Below the pieces are notes generated by a model that worked only from the letters and a program-made list of their open reading frames with translations, was not told the origin of the DNA and made no database searches. A stretch of 52,487 bases of DNA, from NCBI GenBank assembly GCA_964603025.1, contig CAZRTO010000002.1, positions 1 through 52,487 of the forward strand. Direction: 5' to 3'. The stretch comes from CALFCX01 sp964603025. Lineage in GTDB: Bacteria; Margulisbacteria; WOR-1; JAKLHX01. Position numbers and translations under genes: made by a program. This document shows, piece after piece, positions 41,482 through 49,303 of this stretch (within the stretch, counting starts at the first letter, position 1; each line of letters starts with the position of its first letter).

Positions 41482-42204
41482 ATGCGTTTTGATATATTGA
41501 CCCTCTTTCCCGACATATTTAAGGGCTTTCTTGAAGAAAGCCTGATAAAAAAAGCTAGGGAAAGAGGGTTGATTTCTATTAATCTCCTCGATATCCGTCA
41601 GCAGACCGCAGACAAGCATAATACCGCGGATGATTCCCCGTTCGGAGGCGGTCCCGGTATGGTCATGCTGGCCGATCCGGTCAGAAAGACCCTTGAAAAC
41701 ACTAGATCCCCTGAGAGCAAGGTGATCCTCATGACCCCGGTCGGTACAAGGCTGACCCAGAACAAGGTAAGATCACTCTCTCTTGAAAAGCATCTTGTGA
41801 TCATATGCGGGCGTTACGAGGGTCTTGACGAGCGCGTCTCAGGGATTGCTGACGAAGAGATCTCGATCGGAGATTATGTCCTCTCCGGGGGGGAATTGCC
41901 CGCGGCGGTGCTTGTGGAGGCTGTAAGCAGATACATTCCGGGATGCGTAAAAGAAGCTGATTCGGTCGAGAACGATTCTTTTTCCGGCTCCCTTTTGGAT
42001 TTTCCCCATTACACAAGACCCGCGGCCTCGGACCTTGGAGATGTTCCGGATGTTCTGCTGAGCGGCCATCACGCCGAAATAGCCAGATGGCGCCGCCGGG
42101 AACAGCTGAAAAGGACGCTGTTCAGGAGGCCGGACCTTTTGGCCGCGGCAGCCATCTCTGCAGAAGACCGTGAACTCATACAAGAGATACTGTCTGATAT
42201 ATAG
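41482..42204 (+). CDS. trmD: tRNA (guanine-N1)-methyltransferase
   Basis: It methylates G37 of tRNAs reading CNN codons, preventing frameshifts. The trefoil-knot SPOUT fold shows FDILTLFPDIFKGFLEESLI, DDSPFGGGPGMVM, CGRYEGLDERV and SIGDYVLSGGELPA. Length is 240 residues. Rather than following rimM, it follows ylqD directly. Confidence 0.96.
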   Translation: MRFDILTLFPDIFKGFLEESLIKKARERGLISINLLDIRQQTADKHNTADDSPFGGGPGMVMLADPVRKTLENTRSPESKVILMTPVGTRLTQNKVRSLSLEKHLVIICGRYEGLDERVSGIADEEISIGDYVLSGGELPAAVLVEAVSRYIPGCVKEADSVENDSFSGSLLDFPHYTRPAASDLGDVPDVLLSGHHAEIARWRRREQLKRTLFRRPDLLAAAAISAEDRELIQEILSDI

Positions 42205-42210
42205 CTCCTG

Positions 42211-42219
42211 TGATATAAT
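42211..42219 (+). promoter_or_regulatory. Extended -10 promoter before rplS
   Basis: TGaTATAAT predicts a start near 42226 and a 27-nt leader to ATG 42253, with GAGGGAG as ribosome-binding site. Confidence 0.5.
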
Positions 42220-42252
42220 AAGAACATAAACCACAGAGGGAGAACTTGTGCA

Positions 42253-42633
42253 ATGTCGTCCGTCGTAAGCGAAATAGAAAAGGCTCAATTAAAAGAAAAA
42301 ATGCCGGATTTCAAAGTAGGGGATACCGTAAGGGTATATGCCAGAATAGTGGAAGGCGACAAAGAGCGCCTTCAGGGTTTTGAGGGTGTTGTAATAGCCA
42401 GAAAAGGCGGAGGAGTGAGGGAGACATTCACCATAAGAAAGGTAGTGCAGGGCGTCGGGGTTGAAAGGATATTTCCTTTGCATTCACCCAAGGTAGACCG
42501 CATAAAGATCGTTAAACAGGGACGTGTCCGTCGCGCCAAGCTTTACTATCTCCGCGACAGAATAGGCAGCCGTGCTACCAAAATTCAGGACAAAGCGGTT
42601 CAGAGCACTTCCGAACAGACCGTCGCGCAATAG
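42253..42633 (+). CDS. rplS: 50S ribosomal protein L19
   Basis: PDFKVGDTVRVYARIVEGDKERLQGFEGVVIARKGGGVRETFTIRK is diagnostic; IFPLHSPKVDRI and AKLYYLRDRIGSRATKI follow. Length is 126 residues, with a short Gln/Thr tail. Confidence 0.96.
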   Translation: MSSVVSEIEKAQLKEKMPDFKVGDTVRVYARIVEGDKERLQGFEGVVIARKGGGVRETFTIRKVVQGVGVERIFPLHSPKVDRIKIVKQGRVRRAKLYYLRDRIGSRATKIQDKAVQSTSEQTVAQ

Positions 42634-42639
42634 CTTCTG

Positions 42640-43281
42640 ATGAAAAAGATCTACGTCTTCGTAAAAGATACCGTAGAAACCGTGGTCGTGGCGCTTCTTA
42701 TAGCTCTGGTTGTAAGAGCTTTTCTGTTCCAGGTCTTTTGGATCCCCTCAGCTTCAATGCAGCCTTCATTTGACATAAACGACAGGATCATCGTGGAACG
42801 CATATCTTTCGGCATCCCAAACCCTGTCTTTGATATGAACGACAGTCCTGTGTTCCTTTTCAATATCCCAAACCCTTTGTATGGCAGGGATATCCCTCTG
42901 AGCGGTCCCAGGCACATGATCGAATGGCGTCGTCCCAAAAGGTTTGAGGTCATAGTGTTCAAATATCCGAAAGATCCGGTCGGCATACGCAGGGACTTTA
43001 TCAAGAGGGTGATAGCTCTCCCGGAGGAAGAGGTCGAAATAAAGAACGGCATTGTGTACATAGACAACCAGCCGCTGGAAGAGGACCATACCATGTTCCG
43101 TGACAATTTCAACATGAAAAAGACAAAGGTCCCTATGGACAGCTATTTTGTGATGGGCGACAACAGGCCCGACAGCGCCGACAGCAGATACTGGGGTTTT
43201 GTGCCAAAAGAGAACATAATCGGATCCGCACTCCTCAGGATATGGCCTTTGACAAAGTTTGGTATAATATCCGGCAAATAG
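42640..43281 (+). CDS. lepB: Signal peptidase I
   Basis: It cleaves Sec/Tat signal peptides on the outer face of the inner membrane. One N-terminal helix (about residues 10-32), catalytic Ser39 in PSASMQPSF, catalytic Lys in RDFIKRVIALP, and MGDNRPDSADSRYWGFVP. Length is 213 residues. It overlaps rnhB or abuts it, depending on the rnhB start. Confidence 0.95.
   Translation: MKKIYVFVKDTVETVVVALLIALVVRAFLFQVFWIPSASMQPSFDINDRIIVERISFGIPNPVFDMNDSPVFLFNIPNPLYGRDIPLSGPRHMIEWRRPKRFEVIVFKYPKDPVGIRRDFIKRVIALPEEEVEIKNGIVYIDNQPLEEDHTMFRDNFNMKKTKVPMDSYFVMGDNRPDSADSRYWGFVPKENIIGSALLRIWPLTKFGIISGK
43260..43268 (+). promoter_or_regulatory. Extended -10 promoter inside lepB, for rnhB
   Basis: TGgTATAAT is a perfect extended -10 within the last codons of lepB. 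Transcription would start near 43275, six bases before GTG 43281 of rnhB. Confidence 0.45.
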
Positions 43282-43883
43282 TGCGACTTTCCTCAATAGA
43301 AAAAGATCTCCGCAAAAAAGGCATATCACTTGTCGCTGGCGTGGACGAAGCGGGCCGTGGCCCTCTAGCGGGTCCGGTATTTGCCGCCGCGGTCATACTT
43401 CCGGAGAAGCCAGTCATAAATGGTCTTGACGACTCAAAGAAACTTTCGCCAAAAGCCAGGGAAACACTGTTCGAATTGATCGTCGACAAGGCCCTATGCG
43501 TGGGAGTCGGCAGATGTGAACCTGACGAGATCGACCGTATCAATATACTCCAGGCGACCTTTAAAGCCATGCTCCAGGCAGTTCTGTCCGCAGGAAAGGT
43601 GCCTGGAATGGTGCTGGTGGACGGCAACAGAACTATCCCAGGGCTTGACCTTCCGCAAAGAGCGATAATCAAAGGCGATGCGACATGCCGCTGCATTGCG
43701 GCGGCTTCTATAGTGGCAAAGGTCTTACGGGACAGGCATATGAAAGAGATCGATAGGGTGCATCCCGGATACGGGTTTTGCAGGCACAAGGGCTATGGCA
43801 CTGCAGCGCATATGGCAGCCATAGCGAGCCTTGGCCCGTGCGTCCAGCACAGAAAAAGTTTTTTGAAAAACATCTTGCGTTGA
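43281..43883 (+). CDS. rnhB: Ribonuclease HII
   Basis: It removes ribonucleotides from DNA-RNA hybrids. VAGVDEAGRGPLAGPV carries the D-E catalytic pair, then DSKKLSPKARE, DGNRTIPGL and AAASIVAKVLRDRHM. GTG 43281 overlaps the lepB stop by one base and fits the internal promoter. ATG 43242 is an in-frame alternative giving 13 more residues that do not look like the family. Confidence 0.92.
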   Translation: MRLSSIEKDLRKKGISLVAGVDEAGRGPLAGPVFAAAVILPEKPVINGLDDSKKLSPKARETLFELIVDKALCVGVGRCEPDEIDRINILQATFKAMLQAVLSAGKVPGMVLVDGNRTIPGLDLPQRAIIKGDATCRCIAAASIVAKVLRDRHMKEIDRVHPGYGFCRHKGYGTAAHMAAIASLGPCVQHRKSFLKNILR

Positions 43884-43903
43884 ACGCGCAATAGTGATAC
43901 TAT
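43875..43903 (+). promoter_or_regulatory. Promoter of small ORF at 43913, predicted leaderless
   Basis: TTGCGT (43875-43880), a 17-nt spacer and extended TGaTACTAT (-10 at 43898-43903) predict a start near 43910, three bases before ATG 43913. Confidence 0.5.
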
Positions 43904-43912
43904 ATTTACACG

Positions 43913-44116
43913 ATGGAAAAAAATATCAACGTTCAACCGCCGAAAAAAGCATCCCCGCCTCCGTTCTTTTCCGTAACCAATACTTTTATGGCCCAGATAG
44001 AAGAAGCTCTAAGGAACGGCGAGAAGATAGAGTTCGTTTCCTTCACGCAGTGGCAGAAAAAGCACAATCTTAATATTACCGCCAACCGCAGGGAATTCCG
44101 TCCTCTGGGTCACTGA
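43913..44116 (+). CDS. Small hypothetical protein (67 residues)
   Basis: A Pro-rich N-terminus (QPPKKASPPPFFSVTN) is followed by a helix and a basic C-terminus. No family recognised. Its promoter and start codon follow the same spacing as other predicted leaderless genes. It overlaps the radical SAM gene tail to tail by 7 nt. Confidence 0.55.
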   Translation: MEKNINVQPPKKASPPPFFSVTNTFMAQIEEALRNGEKIEFVSFTQWQKKHNLNITANRREFRPLGH

Positions 44117-44721
44117 ACCGGCTGATAGGCCTTTTCATAGTAGGGCCTTGTCTTAAAATCCACTCCGATCTTTTCAGCCGCTATTTTGCAGGCGGCGAGG
44201 TCCACTCCGGGAAGTTCAACGGCGGTCAATACCACGGTCGGGATGTGTTTTTTTGCCTCTCCGGCGAATAACTTGACGGCTTCATAGGCTTTTTTACCGA
44301 ACACCGGCCTGCATAGCTTTTGATAGGTCTCGTTATCGTGCGCGTTGAGGCTTATATAAATTTCGTCTACTATGCCCGCAAGTTCGGGCAGTATATTCCG
44401 ACCGTGGAACAGGTTGGCCTGACCGTCGGTATCTATCCTGATCGTCGCGCCTTTTTCCTTGAGGGCTTTTGCCAGCTCTTTAACGAGCTGGAGCCGGATG
44501 AGCGGCTCTCCGTAGCCGCAGAACACGATATGCCTGTATTTTTTAGGGTCTTCAATATCATTTAAGACATCCTGAGCCGAGGGTTCCCTGTCCAGCCAAA
44601 GTTCGTGCTTATCCTCGAAGAGCCTTGACCGGAACTTGATACAAAAAGCGCAGGAATTATTGCAGCGGTTGGTCAGATTCAGGTAAAGATTGCCGTTAAG
44701 CTCGTAGGAATAAGTCCCCAT
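44110..44721 (-). CDS. TatD family-associated radical SAM protein
   Basis: 203 residues with the radical SAM cluster motif Cys-x3-Cys-x2-Cys in NRCNNSCAFC, then VFCGYGEPLIRLQLV, DTDGQANLFHGR and VDEIYISLNAHDNETYQKLCRP. These match the family often encoded beside tatD. No tatD is in the window. The reaction is unknown. The start codon lies exactly where transcription should begin from TGaTATAAT upstream. Confidence 0.85.
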   Translation of the reverse strand: MGTYSYELNGNLYLNLTNRCNNSCAFCIKFRSRLFEDKHELWLDREPSAQDVLNDIEDPKKYRHIVFCGYGEPLIRLQLVKELAKALKEKGATIRIDTDGQANLFHGRNILPELAGIVDEIYISLNAHDNETYQKLCRPVFGKKAYEAVKLFAGEAKKHIPTVVLTAVELPGVDLAACKIAAEKIGVDFKTRPYYEKAYQPVQ

Positions 44722-44727
44722 GAGCTG

Positions 44728-44736
44728 ATTATATCA
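44728..44736 (-). promoter_or_regulatory. Extended -10 promoter of the radical SAM gene, predicted leaderless
   Basis: On the minus strand TGaTATAAT predicts a start at 44721, the A of the ATG. No Shine-Dalgarno is present. Confidence 0.55.
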
Positions 44737-44749
44737 CGGGGCTAATTCA

Positions 44750-47680
44750 TCAATTCAAAAGCGTGTTCATCAGGCCGATCACGTCCTGCTGAGTCACTTT
44801 TTTCATTTCGAGCCTTTGCATCATGAGCTTGCCCATGAACTTGCGCAGCACCTCGGGGTCCTTGACAAGCAGCTTGCTGAAGTCTGAGAACATCGCCCTG
44901 CGCAACTGCGACAGATCATTCCAGTGTGCTCTCAGCACTTCATAGTGGTGCGCGTATTTCTGTATCACGACAACGTTCTGAAAGGTCTCAAAGTTTATGC
45001 CGTTTATTTTCAGCATGTCTATATCCAGCTTGCCGCCCGACATCCTGGCTATCCCCGTATCTATCAGATACTGTCTTTCGGACGGAGTGAGCTCGCCTTT
45101 TTTCTTCAGTATCTTGTCCGCTATGAAGGCGTCCCTCGGGATGAGGGCTTCTTCGGTGGATGTTAGAGGGATGTTCATATAAAGTTTGTAGCGTCCGGTC
45201 TCCGCCGGGGTGATAAGATATTTGCCCCTTGGGTCTTGCACAAAGTTATAGCATTCGCGGTACAGGTCGAAATTGAGGTTTTCACGGACACATTCGTCAA
45301 AAGAGTCCTTGGGTGTGGACAATATTTTTATCAGGTCCTCGACAAGCTGGCGCTGTTCGAACATCAACTCCCCGGAGGTGTGTATGAGCTCCGGCCACAT
45401 GGTTCTGCGGTCGGCCGTTGTCATTATGGCGTACTTGCCGAATTCGTGGCTTGACCATTTTGCCTCGATCACGTTCTTTTTGCTATCCCTTAAAACGTCA
45501 TAATATTTAAATTCCATTTTGTCCTCTGGTTTTTCAAGGTCCTGGGCTATCGCGGAAGGAAGCGGTTTTACAGCGCCTTTTTCGTCTTCATAGGTCCATC
45601 TGCCGGATATTTTTCTTATACGGCTGCCCATGGGAACTATCGTCGTATCCCTGTAGATATTTGAAACATAATTCTCCACTTTTCTGAAAACATAGAACGT
45701 GCCCGTGCTGGTGGGATATGCTATGTTCTTGGAAAAGATCGGATATGTATTCGCAGCCCTGTATTCAACTCTTCTTAGCCTGTCCTTCCCGCCTCCGAGG
45801 ACCCTTGATCTAGCGAACGGCTCTTTGTTCAGCGAGATGATCCAGTCGCCGGTGGCGGGATATACAGCCACCTCTATATCGGAAGGACGCTGTATACGCT
45901 CCTTTATCCTGGCGAGGTCCTCTTCCACGTCCGCCAGTCCGGCCAGGAAGGGGATAGCGGAGAGCTTATCCGGATCGTACGAGTCCGAGTAGCTTTTGAC
46001 GGTGATCTTTGAGTTGACGGGCAGCAGCGAGTAGAGAAGGTAGGCATCCCGCGGCGATACGTGCATGCATCCGTGGCTTTTATAGAGGTTCCCAAGCATT
46101 TCATTGAGCAGGACTCCGAAGTTGTAATTGTTAAGAGCGTCTTTGCTGAGCAGTGTCAGGGTCTCCCGTGTGGAAGCGGCCGTCGACCGCAATAGGCCCA
46201 CCGCGGCCTCTTTTTCGCGTCTTGCGAAAGACGACGATTCTTCTTCTCCGAAGAAAGAGGATATCGAGGCGCTTCCCAAATAGTCTATATCCTGTCCTCC
46301 GAGGACGTTGAATTCGAGCCTTTTGTTCAGAATGTTCTCAATAATATCCTTTTGATTGGCCTGCGAGATCACCCCGAGTTTTTTGAAGTCGCTTCGGAAG
46401 GCAGTCCTTAAGCGCCCCCAGAATTCCCAGTCTTTTTTTATCAGTCCGTAGAAGTTGCCGTATTTTTCAAACACCAGGCTGTTCATCTTTAGATAGTTAT
46501 ACAGCCCTAACGTCTGTTCCCTGGCCAGCCATATGGCCGGCAGGTCTTTTTCCTTTACTCTCCGGTAGGCTTCTACTATCCTGGGATCGAGATAAGCCCT
46601 TTCAGACGGGGTCAGGGCCAGGCCTTTGTACAGTTTGTAGTAGGCGGCGTTGGTCGGGTCTATTCTGGGGGACATTGTTTTGCCTTTTGACTCAATGTAC
46701 TCGTGTATTTCCCTGTAGAAAGCGAAATGGTCGTTTTTTGAGACAAGAGCGTCAAGATCGTCCTGTCCAGGCATTGAAAGAATGCCGGCCAGGTCCTCTA
46801 TGAGCAAGCTCTGTTCAAAATACAGTTCGCCTTCCGCGTATCCCATTTCGGGATAGAACCTTTTGCCGTCTTTTGTCCACAAAAGCACATATCTTCCGAA
46901 ATCATGGCTTCCCCATCTTAAGGACGTGATCTTGCCTGAAGTATCCTTTTGAATATTGAAATAGTTATATGTTCTCTGGGATTGCGGCAGGGCCAGGTCC
47001 TGCGCGACATTAGGCGGGACCAGATGTTTTTTGCCGCCTCTTTTGTAGTACCAGCGGCTGCCTTCCCTTTTTATCTCACCGCCGAAGGGGATGAGAGTAT
47101 TGTTCCTGTAATTGGCGCTTATATAGTCCCTGACCGGAGCCAGTATGCTGTACATTCCAGCGTCGGTCGGGCCGGCTGTCATGGGGTCCCATATTATGGG
47201 CCCGTTCTTTTCTATGTATATCGGGCGCCTAAGGCTGTTCTGCGGACCGGCCAGCATCCTTGTCTGCACAACGGGAGCCCCGTCAACGGTGATCAGCAGG
47301 CGGTTCCAGGACGGGTAGGCAATGATCACCGTATTTCCGCTCCGGAATTTTTCCCTGTACCTGAGAACATCGTCCTGCGACATGACCGATTGATTGAAGA
47401 AGGGGACCTTTGCGAGGTCGTATTCCGGTTTGGCGCCGGAATAATCCCTGATATCCAGGGGGATCTTTCTGGGGACCGTCTCGGTCAGAAGATATATGTC
47501 CGAAGGAGTAAAATGCAAACACCCGTGACTGTCGTATAGGTATCCCAGATATTTTTCGAACATAACGGCCAGATTGGACGAATTGATGAGCCCCAGGCTT
47601 TCATGCCTCTCGCTGGAAGATGACGGTCCGGCGCTCAGCAATAGCGCTATCAGTGCCGCGGCAAGGAGTTTGTTTTTCAT
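44750..47680 (-). CDS. Exported tandem-duplicated L,D-transpeptidase-like protein
   Basis: A signal peptide (residues 1 to about 22) indicates export. The protein is two copies of a unit of about 485 residues. Each starts with SHGC-L/M-H (51-56 and 535-540), like the YkuD catalytic motif SHGCIRM, with a following D-x-YLL. Next comes a beta region (VIIAYPSWNRLLITVDG / IEVAVYPATGDWIISLN, then TDAGMYSIL / TSTGTFYVF) resembling the N-terminal half of YkuD, a WxSHxFGxY motif (258 and 744), and a helical tail (YKLY, KxNxxxFE, SDFxKL). In ordinary YkuD domains the beta half precedes SHGC. Cross-linking of peptidoglycan is inferred, not shown. Confidence 0.7.
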   Translation of the reverse strand: MKNKLLAAALIALLLSAGPSSSSERHESLGLINSSNLAVMFEKYLGYLYDSHGCLHFTPSDIYLLTETVPRKIPLDIRDYSGAKPEYDLAKVPFFNQSVMSQDDVLRYREKFRSGNTVIIAYPSWNRLLITVDGAPVVQTRMLAGPQNSLRRPIYIEKNGPIIWDPMTAGPTDAGMYSILAPVRDYISANYRNNTLIPFGGEIKREGSRWYYKRGGKKHLVPPNVAQDLALPQSQRTYNYFNIQKDTSGKITSLRWGSHDFGRYVLLWTKDGKRFYPEMGYAEGELYFEQSLLIEDLAGILSMPGQDDLDALVSKNDHFAFYREIHEYIESKGKTMSPRIDPTNAAYYKLYKGLALTPSERAYLDPRIVEAYRRVKEKDLPAIWLAREQTLGLYNYLKMNSLVFEKYGNFYGLIKKDWEFWGRLRTAFRSDFKKLGVISQANQKDIIENILNKRLEFNVLGGQDIDYLGSASISSFFGEEESSSFARREKEAAVGLLRSTAASTRETLTLLSKDALNNYNFGVLLNEMLGNLYKSHGCMHVSPRDAYLLYSLLPVNSKITVKSYSDSYDPDKLSAIPFLAGLADVEEDLARIKERIQRPSDIEVAVYPATGDWIISLNKEPFARSRVLGGGKDRLRRVEYRAANTYPIFSKNIAYPTSTGTFYVFRKVENYVSNIYRDTTIVPMGSRIRKISGRWTYEDEKGAVKPLPSAIAQDLEKPEDKMEFKYYDVLRDSKKNVIEAKWSSHEFGKYAIMTTADRRTMWPELIHTSGELMFEQRQLVEDLIKILSTPKDSFDECVRENLNFDLYRECYNFVQDPRGKYLITPAETGRYKLYMNIPLTSTEEALIPRDAFIADKILKKKGELTPSERQYLIDTGIARMSGGKLDIDMLKINGINFETFQNVVVIQKYAHHYEVLRAHWNDLSQLRRAMFSDFSKLLVKDPEVLRKFMGKLMMQRLEMKKVTQQDVIGLMNTLLN

Positions 47681-47752
47681 GTGTTATGGGCGCTTTAGAT
47701 GTATGATAACCGTAAAGAACGGTCGAGTTCAAGTGGCTGCAAGGAAAAAAGA

Positions 47753-49195
47753 TCAGATCATCTCTTTTTTCAGCAACTCTTCTATTACCCTCGGATTGGC
47801 GCGTCCTTTGGTCTCTTTCATTGCCTGGCCGATCAGGTGCTTTATGGCGGCTTCTTTACCGCTTTTATAAGCTTCGACCGACTGAGGGTTTGACGAGACA
47901 ACTTTTTTTGCGATATCTGCCAGCGCCGACTCATCGGATATCTGCGTAGCTCCCATGGACTCCACAAGATCTTTTGCGGGTTTCCCGGTCTTCATCATCT
48001 CTCCCAGTATCTTCTTTGCGCTATTGCCGCTTACAGCCCCGTCCTTTATCAGTTCTATCAGTTCGGAAAGCAGCTGAGGCGTCAGCTTAGTATCTTTGAG
48101 GGTAATAGAGTTAGTATTAAGATATGCGGCAACGTCGCCTATGATCCAGTTTGATGAAAGTTTGGGCTCGCCACTTAACTTCGCCGTTTCTTCAAAGAAG
48201 TCCGCGGTGTATCTGGACTCTATAAGGACGTTGATGTCCTGACCGGGGATGCCGTATTGGGCGGCAAATCTCTTGAACTTTTGGATAGGCAGTTCGCCTG
48301 TTGATACTCGAGCTTCTTTTATCATATCCGCATTCACATAAAGAGGCAGAAGGTCCGGGTCTGGGAAATACCTGTAGTCATGGGAGCCTTCTTTGCTCCT
48401 CATCGGGTGCACGCTGTTTGTCGCTTCGTCATACAAGAGCGTTTGCTGGAATATCCTTCCGCCTTCGGATACGACCTCTTTTTGACGGGCTTCTTCCATT
48501 TCGAGCGCTTTTTGGACCGCTTTGAAGGAGTTCATGTTCTTGAGCTCGGTCTTTACCCCCAGCTTTTTCACTCCCGCCAGACGGATCGAGATATTCGCGT
48601 CGCAGCGCATGCTGCCTTCTTCGAGCTTTGCGTCGCAGACCTCCAGATATCTTAGTATGTGCGCCAGCTCTTCCATGAATATCCTGGCTTCTTCGGGCGT
48701 TCTTATGTCAGGTTCGCTCACTATTTCCATTAAAGGTGTTCCGGTCCTGTTGAGGTCGACAAGCGAGTAATCAGCGCCTTTTATCCCGGCGCTTCCTTTG
48801 TGCACCAGTTTTCCGGCGTCTTCCTCCAAATGAACCCTGGTTATGCCGATCTTCTTTATTTCTCCAGCCACCTCTATTTCAAGATATCCGTGTTCCGCGA
48901 GCGGCATCTCGAACTGGGAGATCTGATAATCTTTAGGGAGATCGGGATAAAAATAGTTCTTTCTCGCGAAAACACTTTCATGGTTTATCTTGCAATTAAG
49001 CGCAAGCGCGGTCTTTACTGCTAGCCGGATGGCTTTTTCATTTATCACCGGAAGGGAGCCGGGCTGTCCGGTGCATACCGGGCAAATGTTGGAATTCGGG
49101 TCGTTCCCGAATTTTGTAGAACAGCCGCAGAACATCTTTGACTCCGTCTGGAGCTGCGCGTGCGTCTCAAGGCCTATTACGGTTTCAAAGTTCAT
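47753..49195 (-). CDS. gatB: Aspartyl/glutamyl-tRNA amidotransferase subunit B
   Basis: The tRNA-binding kinase/transamidase subunit of GatCAB, which converts misacylated Asp-tRNA(Asn) or Glu-tRNA(Gln). NFETVIGLETHAQLQTESKMFCGCS, PVCTGQPGSLPVIN and RADYSLVDLNRTGTPLMEIV-type blocks are clear; a YqeY-like helical tail ends the 480 residues. ATG 49195 is chosen because AGGA lies about 8 nt upstream and homology begins there; ATG 49213 is open. Confidence 0.96.
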   Translation of the reverse strand: MNFETVIGLETHAQLQTESKMFCGCSTKFGNDPNSNICPVCTGQPGSLPVINEKAIRLAVKTALALNCKINHESVFARKNYFYPDLPKDYQISQFEMPLAEHGYLEIEVAGEIKKIGITRVHLEEDAGKLVHKGSAGIKGADYSLVDLNRTGTPLMEIVSEPDIRTPEEARIFMEELAHILRYLEVCDAKLEEGSMRCDANISIRLAGVKKLGVKTELKNMNSFKAVQKALEMEEARQKEVVSEGGRIFQQTLLYDEATNSVHPMRSKEGSHDYRYFPDPDLLPLYVNADMIKEARVSTGELPIQKFKRFAAQYGIPGQDINVLIESRYTADFFEETAKLSGEPKLSSNWIIGDVAAYLNTNSITLKDTKLTPQLLSELIELIKDGAVSGNSAKKILGEMMKTGKPAKDLVESMGATQISDESALADIAKKVVSSNPQSVEAYKSGKEAAIKHLIGQAMKETKGRANPRVIEELLKKEMI

Positions 49196-49303
49196 AATTT
49201 CATTTCCTATCATTGCCCGACGATGAATCCTGCCCGTCCGGCAGGCGGGCGTCGACTCCGAGTCCCGGGAGCCGACCTTTTAAGGTCGGGCATGGTCTTA
49301 AGT
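49196..49303 (-). other. Structured gatA-gatB intergenic region
   Basis: GCCCGAC (49215-49221) and GTCGGGC (49285-49291) are complementary outer arms. Inside lie the CCTGCC/GGCAGG hairpin (49229-49245) and the palindrome GACTCCGAGTC (49253-49263). It is the only sizeable gap in the gatCAB operon and could be an RNA structure or a degenerate mobile repeat. Confidence 0.5.
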
